A DNA stretch of 57,133 nt from Alphaproteobacteria bacterium (lineage in GTDB: Bacteria; Pseudomonadota; Alphaproteobacteria; Micropepsales; Micropepsaceae): positions 1 through 57,133 of the forward strand of contig JANYAR010000120.1 in the NCBI GenBank assembly GCA_025361185.1, in the 5' to 3' direction. This document shows positions 25,001 to 32,952 of this stretch, piece by piece (the stretch's first letter is position 1; each line of letters begins with the position of its first letter). Position numbers and translations under genes: made by a program. The notes beneath the pieces were generated by a model that was not told the DNA's origin, did no database searches, and was given only the letters and a program-made list of their open reading frames with translations.

Positions 25001-25265
25001 CGACGAAACCGGCATTTGCAATATCGTGGTCTGGGAACGCGTCTTCGAGCGCTTCCGCAAGGAAATCATGGGCGCGCGCCTGCTACTGGCCGAGGGCAAG
25101 ATCCAGAAAAGTCCCGAAGGCGTGGTTCACCTGATGGCCGACACACTGATAGACCGCAGCGCCGATCTGCGCCTGTTGTCGGGCGCAGCCATACCGGGCA
25201 ACGGGCCCAGCCATCGCCATCCTCGCGACGTGCGCATCCTGCCGCCGTCCCGGGATTTTCATTGA
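22041..25265 (+). CDS. dnaE2: Error-prone DNA polymerase III alpha subunit, DnaE2 (ImuC)
   Basis: Translesion replicase of the SOS mutasome. 1074 residues from ATG 22041, which overlaps the imuB stop; the product begins YAELAVTTNFSFLRGASSPP, the DnaE2 version of the PHP domain. Catalytic core landmarks: GRGSAANSVICYAIGVTAVD, the metal-binding PDIDVDFEHERREEV near residue 375, GVFQVESRAQMSML, and FPESHAASFALLVYVSAWIK. A C-terminal OB-fold (GVVLVRQRPGEGKTTFITLS) completes the family layout. No epsilon-type exonuclease is present. The stop codon lies in a perfect hairpin (25248-25276) that probably ends the operon. Confidence 0.95.
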   Translation: MSYAELAVTTNFSFLRGASSPPDFVVQAQSLGYPAIGIADRNSLAGVVRAYAEWKSLDEKTRPRLLIGARLVFRDGTPDILAYPKNRKAYGRLCRLLSVGKLRAKKGECLLDFADLLEHRRGLLLIVMPPVNSDAAKPALAVLGHDTWLAASMLYTGEDRRRLRELKKVARETQTPLIAVNDVLYHDPGQRDLQDVVTCIREHVTLKEAGTRLEANAERHLKPPEEMMRLFRTCPQAVDETLHFADRITFTLAELGQRYPREPVPRGKTADRHLRDLAEAGLKVRYTGGVPQKIADIAEKELRFIAEGKIAHYFLTVYDIVQFARSQGILCQGRGSAANSVICYAIGVTAVDPTEVEVLFERFLNTNRREPPDIDVDFEHERREEVIQHIYKRYGHRRAALTATVIHYRPRSAIREVGKVFGLSEDVTGRLADTVWGHHGDDMKEHQIIQGECDPKNAAVARAVKFAGRLMGFPRHLSQHVGGFVLARYKLDWTVPIGPAAMDDRYFIEWDKNDLDTLAIMKVDVLALGMLTCIRKAFDLIHAHAKSGKEKKWTLATVPQGDEDTYDMLCRADAIGVFQVESRAQMSMLPRLQPRTRYDLTIEVAIVRPGPIQGGMVNPYLQRRTILRKDPKATFPFPKPSPAHGKPDELHKVLDKTLGIPLFQEQAMRLAIVAALFSSEEANGLRRAMATFRNVGTMHTFEQTFVGRMVKRGYQEKFAQDCFNQIKGFGSYGFPESHAASFALLVYVSAWIKCHHPAAFAAALLNSQPMGFYAPAEIVRCAREHGVSVLAPDAAFSDWDCTLARDAKGELCLRLGFRQIDGFREEDAHTIMNARGYGYPGFADFARRTALSRRALVTLAEADGFRGFGLDRREGLWAVRRLPDDDPLPLFAHEGNRGGAAPELGAETIAPLPLMSLSEHVLADYQTTRLSLKGYPTQFLRRAFAEEGILSCREAEELRDGAPARCAGVVLVRQRPGEGKTTFITLSDETGICNIVVWERVFERFRKEIMGARLLLAEGKIQKSPEGVVHLMADTLIDRSADLRLLSGAAIPGNGPSHRHPRDVRILPPSRDFH

Positions 25266-25276
25266 AAATCCCGGGA
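25248..25276 (+). terminator. Hairpin spanning the dnaE2 stop codon
   Basis: Arms TCCCGGGATTTTCA (25248-25261) and TGAAAATCCCGGGA (25263-25276) are perfect complements around one central base; the TGA stop (25263-25265) is in the right arm. No U-tract follows. Probable 3' end structure of the imu operon. Confidence 0.6.
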
Positions 25277-25358
25277 GAATCGCGGCCGGAGCGACGACCA
25301 AGCAAAGCAATTTGCGCTCAGGAATTGATTTGCGCTGGGCGCGCGACCATTAAAAAAG

Positions 25359-25745
25359 TCATTGAGATGGCCGCAGCACCGGCGGTGGCGCCGGCGGCGG
25401 CGGCATAAATGACGCCATGCGCTCCACCCGGACTTGCGGATTCCTGAGATAGCCCGCCGCCAGAAGCCGCCGCAGCTGTTCTGCGAAACCCGCGACACTT
25501 AAGCCTGCGGCCGGCACTGCGCCCAGCAATTCCATCCACACCGTGCCGTCGTCCTTCACGGCGAAGCCACCACTAAGGTCCTCTTCGCCTGCCACATTTA
25601 TGTGCAACGCATCCCCCGCCTTCAGCACATCCTCCTCCGCGGGCAGCGGCTGGACAGAACCGCCTTGCGCCAGGCAGCCGCCAAGCGGAAACGCCAGGCA
25701 GAGACAAACCAGGTATGGACAAATAGGCCGCCAAACAGATCGCAT
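25359..25745 (-). CDS. Short Wza-like polysaccharide export lipoprotein
   Basis: 128-residue outer-membrane lipoprotein candidate. ATG 25745 gives a signal peptide ending in the lipobox LGGC (Cys24); an upstream start at 25841 would bury the signal and overlap the divergent gene. Residues 38-110 match the polysaccharide export (Poly_export/Wza N-terminal) domain: LKAGDALHINVAGEEDLSG, then VKDDGTVWMELLGAVPAAG and YLRNPQVRVERM. The SLBB domains and C-terminal helix of full Wza proteins (about 350 residues) are missing; instead it ends in a Pro-rich tail. It lies near the surface polysaccharide genes but on the opposite strand to its neighbour. It may be a minimal exporter partner or a remnant. 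Confidence 0.75.
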   Translation of the reverse strand: MRSVWRPICPYLVCLCLAFPLGGCLAQGGSVQPLPAEEDVLKAGDALHINVAGEEDLSGGFAVKDDGTVWMELLGAVPAAGLSVAGFAEQLRRLLAAGYLRNPQVRVERMASFMPPPPAPPPVLRPSQ

Positions 25746-25816
25746 GCGATATTCGTGACCAAAGCGAATCGTTTCCCCTATTATCGGCGGGCAAAAGACA
25801 GGAGCAATGACGCCGG

Positions 25817-27463
25817 ATGGCTTGGGAGCGGGATTGGACACCGCGGCACTGGACCGGCTTCACCCTGATAGCCGCCTCCTTGATGCTGGTCACGCCGCTC
25901 TGGAATGTCTGGGCGCCCGCCATGCCCGACTATCCCGCGCATCTGGCAAGCTTCGCCCTGATCGAACAGGGCGTTTTTCATCATGGCGCTGCGGGCGGCA
26001 ACGCTTTCTATCATCTGCAATGGAATTTCGTACCCAATCTGGCGTCGGAAATTCTGGTGCCGCTCCTGGCGCGGCTGACCGGCGTGATTGTGGCGACCAA
26101 GCTGTTTTTGACCGCTGCGCTTTTCTTGTGGATTCTGGGACCGGGCGCCATTCATCGCGCCTTGTATGGCCGCGTCGGCATCGCGCCTCTGTTCGGTTCT
26201 TTTTTTGCCTACAATGCCAACTTCATCTGGGGCTTCTTTAACTACTACTTCGCCGCCGGACTGAGTTTCGCCATCTTCGCCGCCTGGATCGCCACGAGTG
26301 AGGAGCGGCGCGCTAAGCGCGTGAGCGGGTCCAGCGGACCCGCGAAAGCGACGAACGCCGCGAGCTTGGGCGAGCGGCCGGGACGACTTCTTGGCTTCGC
26401 GCTGGCTATCACCGCACTGTACTTCTGTCACATCTTCGCCGCCGCCAGCCTGCTGTTGATGCTGGCGAGTTTCGAGCTGGCGCAGAATTTCCGTCTCGAC
26501 AACCGCGATCTCCCCGCCCTGGGCCGCCGCGCGCTACGCGTGGCGCTGCTCTATGTTCCCGCCGCCCTGGCCTTTGTGCTGCTCAAGCCGCGCAGCACCG
26601 GCGAAGGCGGCGTGGAATTCAATCTGGCCGATACGATGCTGGACCGCTTCCAAAGCCTGATGCAGCACGCCTTCGATACCAGCGACTATGTGTTGACTGC
26701 CATCCTGTTCGGCGGCCTGGCCTTGGCGCTGATCCTGCGCAAGGCGCGCCTGCACCCCGCCATGTGGGGTGTGCTGGCCGTTCTTCTGGTCGGCGCGTTG
26801 GGTGCACCAGAATGGGCGCTGGGCGGCTGGGCGGTGCATCTGCGCCTACCCGCGGTGTTCGGTGCGATGCTGTTCGCGTCAGCCGAGCTGCGCATGCCGC
26901 CGCCGGCACGTGCAAGCTTGGCCGTGCTTGCGCTGACCATGATCGCCGGCAACGCCATCCTGCTGACGCAGAACTGGCTGGGCTATGACCTTGTGTATCG
27001 GCAATTCCAGGCATCGCTGGAAGAAATACCGCGCGGCAGCCGGCTTCTCACCGTGCTGGACGGCAACGCCATCGGCGGCCGTTCCGACCAGCCCTATTGG
27101 CACATGGCGGAGTTCGCCGTTCCGGAACGTGGCGTCTTCACGCCCCTGTTGTTCACCACCAAGGGCCAACATGTGGTGCAGTGGAACCAGCCTTATGCAC
27201 GCTATGCCGCCGCGTCCGCGCAGCAAGGCTCGCCGCCCGATGTGGACGAGCTGAACGATCTGGCGCGCGGCGCGTTGGACGCCAATGCGGAAATGCGCGA
27301 AGGCCTGCCTTATCTCGACCATTTCCAGTGTCATTTCGACATTGCCGTGGTGGTGCATCTGGGCGGCAAGCGCACGCCGGCGCCATCCATGCTGCGCCTT
27401 CGCCAGGACGGCAGCTTCTTCTCCTTTTATGACATTCTGCCGGACCGGAGCTGCCGGCAATGA
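25817..27463 (+). CDS. Polytopic membrane protein, possible GT-C type glycosyltransferase, with palindrome-bearing insert
   Basis: 548 residues with roughly 10 membrane helices and a soluble C-terminal part of about 150 residues. I do not recognise the family with confidence. The first extracytoplasmic loop has an acidic MPDYPAHLASFALIE segment of the kind that carries the catalytic Asp in GT-C enzymes. Start must be at or after 25811 because of an in-frame stop; ATG 25817 is used. Around residues 160-190 an Arg/Ala/Gly/Ser-rich stretch is encoded by two tandem DNA hairpins (26309-26343), looking like an inserted repeat. The stop overlaps the start of the next membrane protein (ATGA), so the pair is co-translated. 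Confidence 0.75.
   Translation: MAWERDWTPRHWTGFTLIAASLMLVTPLWNVWAPAMPDYPAHLASFALIEQGVFHHGAAGGNAFYHLQWNFVPNLASEILVPLLARLTGVIVATKLFLTAALFLWILGPGAIHRALYGRVGIAPLFGSFFAYNANFIWGFFNYYFAAGLSFAIFAAWIATSEERRAKRVSGSSGPAKATNAASLGERPGRLLGFALAITALYFCHIFAAASLLLMLASFELAQNFRLDNRDLPALGRRALRVALLYVPAALAFVLLKPRSTGEGGVEFNLADTMLDRFQSLMQHAFDTSDYVLTAILFGGLALALILRKARLHPAMWGVLAVLLVGALGAPEWALGGWAVHLRLPAVFGAMLFASAELRMPPPARASLAVLALTMIAGNAILLTQNWLGYDLVYRQFQASLEEIPRGSRLLTVLDGNAIGGRSDQPYWHMAEFAVPERGVFTPLLFTTKGQHVVQWNQPYARYAAASAQQGSPPDVDELNDLARGALDANAEMREGLPYLDHFQCHFDIAVVVHLGGKRTPAPSMLRLRQDGSFFSFYDILPDRSCRQ
26309..26343. repeat. Palindromic insert inside the membrane-protein gene
   Basis: Two adjacent hairpins: CGCGCT/AGCGCG (26309-26314, 26316-26321) and GCGGGTCC/GGACCCGC (26325-26332, 26336-26343, three-base loop). 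The surrounding segment (about 26295-26390) keeps the frame open but codes for a low-complexity basic loop, unlike the hydrophobic protein around it. Confidence 0.5.
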
Positions 27464-28782
27464 GCATTCGTCTTTCCGCAGCCTTATGGAGCGCCACCAC
27501 TTTGCTGGTGCTGGCATTGCTGATCCGCAACATGGTGGCGATTGGGGTCCTGGCGCCGCTGGACCCCAATGAAGGCTGGAATGCGGCCCATACGCTTTTG
27601 CTGTTGGCAAAGGGCACCCCCTATCCACCGCCGCAGAGCCTGATGATCAACAACTATCCGCCCTTGTCCTTTTATCTGGCGGGGGCGCTGACACTGTGGA
27701 CGGGCGATGCCGTCATTGCGGGGCGTATCCTGTCGCTGCTGTCGTTCCTGGCTGCGGGCATTGGCATCGCGCTGGTCTGCCGCGAGATGGGCTGCGGCGC
27801 GCGCGCGCGTATTTCCGCTTTTGTGTTCTTCGCAGCGGTGCTGCTGATATGCAGCGACTATGTCGCCATGGACGACCCCCAGCTCATGGGCCACGCCGTG
27901 CAGCTCTTTGCCTTGCTGCTGCTGTTGCGCCGGCACATCGTTGCGGCGGCACTGATGTTTTGCGCCAGCCTGTTTTTCAAACACAATCTCGTGGCTCTGC
28001 CGCTAGCGGCGGCCGCCTGGCTCCTGTGGAGAGACCGCAATGCGGCCCGGCGCTTTATCCTATGCGGCGCAGCGGCACTGGGTGCGGGATTGATCCTGTT
28101 TCGCCTGATCTATGGATTCAACCTGCTGGCGGTGCTTTCCTCGCCGCGCCATGTCTCGCTGGCCAATGTCGGCCTTGCGGCATCGCATTTGTGGTGGGCG
28201 GTGTTGCCGCTTGCGGTCCTGGCTACGACCCGCCAGCCCTGGAAGGGCTTTTGCCTGGGCTATGCGGGCTGCGCCCTGGCGCTGGGATTATTTTTTTCCG
28301 CGGGCGACGGCGTGGACGCAAACGTTTTTTTCGACCTTGCCACCGCTTGCGCGATCGCGCTTGGTTTGGCGCAGGAGCGCAGACCCCTTTATGCCGCGCT
28401 TTGCGCCCTGCCCCTGCCGCTGTTCCTGGCTTTCAATTTTCATGACAATAATTTTTTCTTTACCCGGGATTTCGCGGCGCAATCGGCGCGCGACATTGCC
28501 TTTCTCAAATCCCGCCCCGGTCCGGCCTTGTGCGATCAACTGTCGCTTTGCCTGTGGGCGGGCAAAGGCGCCCAGGTCGATGTCTTTAATGTCGGCGAGC
28601 AGATCAAGACCGGCGCGCGGGATGGCGCGCCCCTGGCAAAGATGATCGCGCAACGCCATTTCACGGTGTTGCAGCTTGAGGACCTGGACGCGCTGGGGCC
28701 GCTTGTGCGCATCGCGCTGGAGCGCAACTATCGCATCCATCACAACGACGACAATGGAAGCTTTCTTACGCCCTTAATTTAA
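27460..28782 (+). CDS. Polytopic membrane protein, GT-C (GT39/ArnT-like) glycosyltransferase candidate
   Basis: 440 residues with about 9-10 membrane helices and a small soluble end. The first periplasmic loop carries LDPNEGWNAAHTLLLLAKG, and NNYPPLSFYLAGALTLW follows: the acidic loop plus Tyr-Pro-Pro pattern of lipid-linked-sugar-using GT-C transferases of the dolichyl-phosphate-mannosyltransferase/ArnT group. Likely role: moving a sugar from a polyprenyl-phosphate donor onto an envelope acceptor. Translationally coupled to the preceding membrane protein. Its stop overlaps the stop of the convergent deacetylase-transferase gene by four bases. Confidence 0.75.
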   Translation: MSIRLSAALWSATTLLVLALLIRNMVAIGVLAPLDPNEGWNAAHTLLLLAKGTPYPPPQSLMINNYPPLSFYLAGALTLWTGDAVIAGRILSLLSFLAAGIGIALVCREMGCGARARISAFVFFAAVLLICSDYVAMDDPQLMGHAVQLFALLLLLRRHIVAAALMFCASLFFKHNLVALPLAAAAWLLWRDRNAARRFILCGAAALGAGLILFRLIYGFNLLAVLSSPRHVSLANVGLAASHLWWAVLPLAVLATTRQPWKGFCLGYAGCALALGLFFSAGDGVDANVFFDLATACAIALGLAQERRPLYAALCALPLPLFLAFNFHDNNFFFTRDFAAQSARDIAFLKSRPGPALCDQLSLCLWAGKGAQVDVFNVGEQIKTGARDGAPLAKMIAQRHFTVLQLEDLDALGPLVRIALERNYRIHHNDDNGSFLTPLI

Positions 28783-31700
28783 GCTCTGGCCTTGACCGTG
28801 CCGTGGCGTTCCAGCTTGCCCCAGCCGACAAAGGGACCGCGCAGCGCCGTCCATACCGAGCGCAGCACGACGTAATACATGATCTGACGATAGCCAAACC
28901 GTTGAAGCGGCAGCCACCAGAGCAGCCGCCAGTCCTCGCCCTTTTCCAGCAAGAACCCGGCGGTCGCCGCCAGCAGGTCGACCACGATAAAAACCGCGTA
29001 ATAGATACCTACGATCTGCATATTGTCGCCCGTATAGGTACCGACATGCTGGGAATAGTTGATGTACTCCGTCACCAACTGCCACAAAAGAAGCAGGTCG
29101 GCGACGGGGGCAAGCGCCGTCAGCAGAATCTGGAACAGCCATACCTGCGGCAGCGCCACCAGACCCAGCTCTGCATAGGCCGGATTGAAGGTGATGCGGC
29201 GGTATTTCCACAAACATTGCAGCGTGCCATAGGCCCAGCGGAACCGCTGCTTGGCGAGGCCCCGCACCGTGGCGGGGGCTTCCGTCCAGGCGATCGCTGT
29301 GGGATCGAACTGCACGCGGTAGCCCTTGGTCTGGATCGCAATGGTGAGATCCTGGTCTTCCGCCAATGTGTCGGCCGGAAAACCGCCCAGCGCGCGCAAG
29401 AGATCGCGGCGCCAGGCCCCCACGGCGCCCGGCACAACCGTCAGTGTGTCCAGCGCCGACAAAGCGCGGCGCTCCAGATTTTGCGCCACGATATATTCCA
29501 GCGCCTGCCAGCGCGTGATCATGTTGATGCGGTTGCCGACCTTGGCGTTGCCGGCGACCGCGCCAATTGTGGTATCTGTGAACCAGCGCACCAGACGGGA
29601 GATGGTGGTTGCTTCAAACTGGGTATCGGCATCCAGCGCGACCACGACCTCGCCGGCCGCATTGGCAAGCCCCACATTCAAGGCATCGGCCTTGCCGCCA
29701 TTGGGAATGGAGATCACCCCCACCCTGGGTTCGCGCATGAAATGGGAACGCGCGATATAGGCGGTATGATCCTTGGACCCGTCATCGATCACCAGCACTT
29801 CCAGATTAGGATAGTCGCTGGCCAAGATTCGTTCGATGGTGGTGACGATCACCTTCTCTTCGTTGAATGCAGGGATCAGGACCGTCACCCGCTGCGGCGT
29901 ACCGCTGCCTGGCGCAGGCGTGCCCAAACCCCTGACCCGCTGCCACAGCGCCAGCCCCACCAGCACGAACAGGCGCGCCACCCCCAGCACGATGGCGCCC
30001 AGGAAACAGTAGTTCAGGAACCGCGCGATATAGCTGATGGTCAGAAACACCATCCGGTCGGCATAGAGCGACACACTCAGCGGCAGCGGCGGCATCACAT
30101 CGTCGCGCTTGAACCCGCCCAGCTCCGAGACCGGCACAAAACTATAGCCCTTTGCGCGCATGGTATCGATCAAGGTCGGCAACAGCGCCACGGTCTGGGA
30201 GCGGTCGCCGCCGGAATCGTGCAACAGGATGATGTTGCCGCGGGTGTATGGACTGGGATCTTCCACTTCCCGCACCACGTCCTTCATCATCTGAGGCACC
30301 GACGGCATCATCCAGTCCAGCGTATCCACATGGGTGCCGATGGTGATGTAGCCCAGGCTTTGCGCGATCTCGACCGGCACGATCTCGTCGGCATCGCTGG
30401 GTTCTGCATCGCCCAGATAGGGAGGGCGCATCAGACGCATGGAATGTCCGGTCAGGGCCTGAAACAGGCGCTGGGTTGCGTTCAGTTCCAGCCGCACCGC
30501 AGCCGCCGGCGTATCGGACAGGTCGGGATGGGTATAGGTGTGATTGCCGATCTCATGCCCGTCCGCCAGAACCTGCTGCACCAGACCGGGATTGGCCTCC
30601 ATGGCGGAGCCGATCATGAAGAAGGTCGCGGGCACCTTCTTGTCTTTCAGAATGGCAAGGATGGCGGGCGTCCATTCCGGATCGGGGCCGTCATCGAAGG
30701 TCAGCGCCAGCTTCTTGGGAGCCCACCCCACCCGGCGGATCACATAGCTGGTGGGCAGGCTGTCATAGCGTTCGTCCACGATGTCACCGGTGGCGGCCTC
30801 CACCGTTAGACTGCGGGCGCCCTGCGAAGGGTCGGCCTCGACCCGCAGGATCTCGCCCTCGCCGGCAAAATCGGGGCTCTCGATGCTGTTGGCGATATGC
30901 TTCAGGCTGTCAGGCACCGGCGCATTATAGAGCCGCCCCATCAGGGGCAGGATGCTGGGGTCTTCGGAACCCAGTTTCCACAAGGCATAGCCCGCCGGAC
31001 GATAGGGATCGGCGGCATGGATCTGGTTGAAGGCGGTCACGCCATCCAGGAACCAGACATTGTGCTTGGTGCCGTCGCTTTCGCCATAGGTGAAATGCGG
31101 ATTGTTGCTGGCCGGATCGAACTCCACGGTAGCGCCGTTATCGCGCGCCGTGGCCATGGCGTCTTCAAAACTCGAATTCAAAGCGGGATTTTTGTCCGCC
31201 CAATCATAGGCCCAGGAACCGAGGGCAATGATGGTGCTGTCCGCCGGCAGCTGGCGCATGCGCTTGTCCAGCGTCTTTTCGTACCAGGCCTGACCGGCAA
31301 TGGAGCCGGCCGGCCCTTTATCGTCCACCTGGTCGAAGGCCATCAGCATGGTGTAATCGACAATGTCGGCATAGGTCTGATAGGGCCACTGGTCGTCGTC
31401 GAAGGGGGCTGCCTGGGCGATGATCCAGTCATGCGACGCGAATGCCGCCGACATGCGGGAAAGAAAATCCTCCAGATTCTTGTGCGCGTTCGGCGGCACG
31501 TCCTCGAAGTCCACCGTCACACCCTGCAGCTTGTTGGCGGCGACGAACGCCATGATCTGATCCAGCAACCGGTCGCTGCGGTCACGGTCAGCCAACAGTC
31601 GGGCCACGCCCGCCCCATCCCATTTCCCGCGGGTGACATTCTGGATCATGGGCAGGATCGCCGTGCCCGGCTTGTTGGCCCGAATGAAGTCCAGCGCACG

Positions 31701-32198
31701 CTGATCCAACCAGGTCCGCAATTTGAGGTCCGGCCCGTCCAGCGTCAGCCATACCGGAACCACCCAGTCCAGGTTTTTCAGCGAGCGTTTTAACGACGGC
31801 CAGGCGGGATCATCCTTGCCTTGCCAGTTGGTATAGAAGCCGATGGCCAACGGCCGGCCATTTTGCGGCTTGAGGATGGCAGGCAGAACCCGGCTGGGCA
31901 GGGTGCCCTGGTCGTGGCGCAACCGGGCGATTTGCTCCAGCCGGCGCTTGCGCGCGGCTGCCGCCAGCCGCTCGGCGCGGGCAAGCAGACCGGGCTTTTG
32001 CGCCCGCTTGGCGAGATTGGCAGGAGCCGCAGCCATACGGCCAGGCAGGTCAAGGCCGGTTATCGGCGGCGACAATACCAGGCTGGCAAGAAAGCCGACC
32101 GAAACGACAAGCACGGCAAGGGCCACGATCCAGGTCAGGACTCTGACCCGGACAGCGCGGCGTCCGGAGGCATCAAAAAAAATTGGCTTGTTGGCCAT
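28779..32198 (-). CDS. Three-domain GH18-like / NodB deacetylase / GT2 polysaccharide synthase fusion
   Basis: 1139 residues from ATG 32198 (the TTG at 32213 has no better support). Order: cytoplasmic tail, TM at about 17-40, extracytoplasmic GH18-like domain (about 115-430; the catalytic-site strand is reduced to VTVDFEDVP with Glu232), NodB polysaccharide deacetylase (about 495-695; TFDDGP at 500-505, metal His553 and His557, RPPY, LLHDSGG), then two helices, a cytoplasmic GT2 domain (about 770-995; DAD at 856-858, AEDQD near 947, QRFRW at 984-988) and terminal helices. One protein could synthesise, deacetylate and trim a GlcNAc-type polymer, as PgaC/PgaB-like systems do with separate proteins. 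Convergent with the GT-C gene. Confidence 0.92.
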   Translation of the reverse strand: MANKPIFFDASGRRAVRVRVLTWIVALAVLVVSVGFLASLVLSPPITGLDLPGRMAAAPANLAKRAQKPGLLARAERLAAAARKRRLEQIARLRHDQGTLPSRVLPAILKPQNGRPLAIGFYTNWQGKDDPAWPSLKRSLKNLDWVVPVWLTLDGPDLKLRTWLDQRALDFIRANKPGTAILPMIQNVTRGKWDGAGVARLLADRDRSDRLLDQIMAFVAANKLQGVTVDFEDVPPNAHKNLEDFLSRMSAAFASHDWIIAQAAPFDDDQWPYQTYADIVDYTMLMAFDQVDDKGPAGSIAGQAWYEKTLDKRMRQLPADSTIIALGSWAYDWADKNPALNSSFEDAMATARDNGATVEFDPASNNPHFTYGESDGTKHNVWFLDGVTAFNQIHAADPYRPAGYALWKLGSEDPSILPLMGRLYNAPVPDSLKHIANSIESPDFAGEGEILRVEADPSQGARSLTVEAATGDIVDERYDSLPTSYVIRRVGWAPKKLALTFDDGPDPEWTPAILAILKDKKVPATFFMIGSAMEANPGLVQQVLADGHEIGNHTYTHPDLSDTPAAAVRLELNATQRLFQALTGHSMRLMRPPYLGDAEPSDADEIVPVEIAQSLGYITIGTHVDTLDWMMPSVPQMMKDVVREVEDPSPYTRGNIILLHDSGGDRSQTVALLPTLIDTMRAKGYSFVPVSELGGFKRDDVMPPLPLSVSLYADRMVFLTISYIARFLNYCFLGAIVLGVARLFVLVGLALWQRVRGLGTPAPGSGTPQRVTVLIPAFNEEKVIVTTIERILASDYPNLEVLVIDDGSKDHTAYIARSHFMREPRVGVISIPNGGKADALNVGLANAAGEVVVALDADTQFEATTISRLVRWFTDTTIGAVAGNAKVGNRINMITRWQALEYIVAQNLERRALSALDTLTVVPGAVGAWRRDLLRALGGFPADTLAEDQDLTIAIQTKGYRVQFDPTAIAWTEAPATVRGLAKQRFRWAYGTLQCLWKYRRITFNPAYAELGLVALPQVWLFQILLTALAPVADLLLLWQLVTEYINYSQHVGTYTGDNMQIVGIYYAVFIVVDLLAATAGFLLEKGEDWRLLWWLPLQRFGYRQIMYYVVLRSVWTALRGPFVGWGKLERHGTVKARA

Positions 32199-32330
32199 GG
32201 TTCTTTGATACAATCACTATGCTGAAGCGCAAGAGGGTGCGCGTCATGACGTCGCCATCGCGCCAAGCGTCATGGTGCCGCCGCTTGTTCATGCTAACAG
32301 AGCCCTTGCAGCGTTTCAGGCGATATTCAC

Positions 32331-32693
32331 GTGGTATCTTATAATTGTACGAAGTGTCCGGGCTATTGCTGCTCCTATCCCCTGATCCCCCTCAAGAAGC
32401 GTGACGTGCAGCGGTTGGCCGATCATTTCGGCTTGAGCTTTGAGGCGGCGGCCAAGAAATTTACCAAGGTTGACGGCGAAGAGCCCTATGCCATGCGGCG
32501 CAAGACCGATCCGCATTTCGGCAAGACCTGCCGCTTTTTCGACACCGAAAAACGTCAGTGCACCATCTACATGGCCCGCCCCGCCATTTGCCGCGACTAT
32601 CCGGGCGGCGGGTGCGGTTATTACAGCTTCCTGATGTCGGAGCGCAGTTCGCAGGAAGACAAGGAGCACGTCGCCTCCACTTGGAACGTGTAA
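32331..32693 (+). CDS. YkgJ family Cys-cluster protein
   Basis: 120-residue cytoplasmic protein of the YkgJ/UPF0153 family, thought to bind zinc or an iron-sulfur centre; function unknown. GTG start at 32331. The Cys motif is complete: CTKCPGYCC at the N-terminus, then CRFFD, CTIYMARPAICRDYPGGGC, eight or more cysteines in family spacing. It sits alone between the GH18-NodB-GT2 gene (divergent) and the LctP permease gene. A strong hairpin begins 10 nt after its stop. Confidence 0.85.
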   Translation: MVSYNCTKCPGYCCSYPLIPLKKRDVQRLADHFGLSFEAAAKKFTKVDGEEPYAMRRKTDPHFGKTCRFFDTEKRQCTIYMARPAICRDYPGGGCGYYSFLMSERSSQEDKEHVASTWNV

Positions 32694-32703
32694 GACGTGT
32701 TCC

Positions 32704-32786
32704 TCCCCCATGCGCGCGTTAGCGCGCTTGAATTGGGGGATGAGGCTGGCACCCAGCCAGCCGAATGCGTAGCCGGCCCTTGGGCC
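32704..32786. repeat. Cluster of three hairpins downstream of ykgJ-like gene
   Basis: Hairpin A has nested arms: TCCCCCA/TGGGGGA (32704-32710, 32734-32740) outside GCGCGC-GTTA-GCGCGC (32712-32727). Hairpin B is GGCTGG-CAC-CCAGCC (32744-32758). Hairpin C is GGCCC-TT-GGGCC (32775-32786). A may be the ykgJ terminator; the string of palindromes resembles an interspersed REP-like element. The remaining gap to 32952 holds the permease promoter, which I cannot place. Confidence 0.5.
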
Positions 32787-32952
32787 AGCGAAGCCGGAGG
32801 GGCCGACTTGCTGCGCTGCAACAGCTAACTACCCGACTTTCTTCATAAAAATGCCCATGCCCGCATGACAGCAGACGTTTGCCTGCTTTAAGGTCCCGGC
32901 CACAATCACGGGGAACCCGGGCTTCACCGGGACCAAGAGGGGGTACGCGCGC

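Noticed and set aside
28803..30809. Open frame of 668 codons on the plus strand opposite the GH18-NodB-GT2 gene
   Set aside because: The minus-strand protein has complete catalytic motifs in this stretch; the antisense frame is a His/Gln/Arg-rich shadow.
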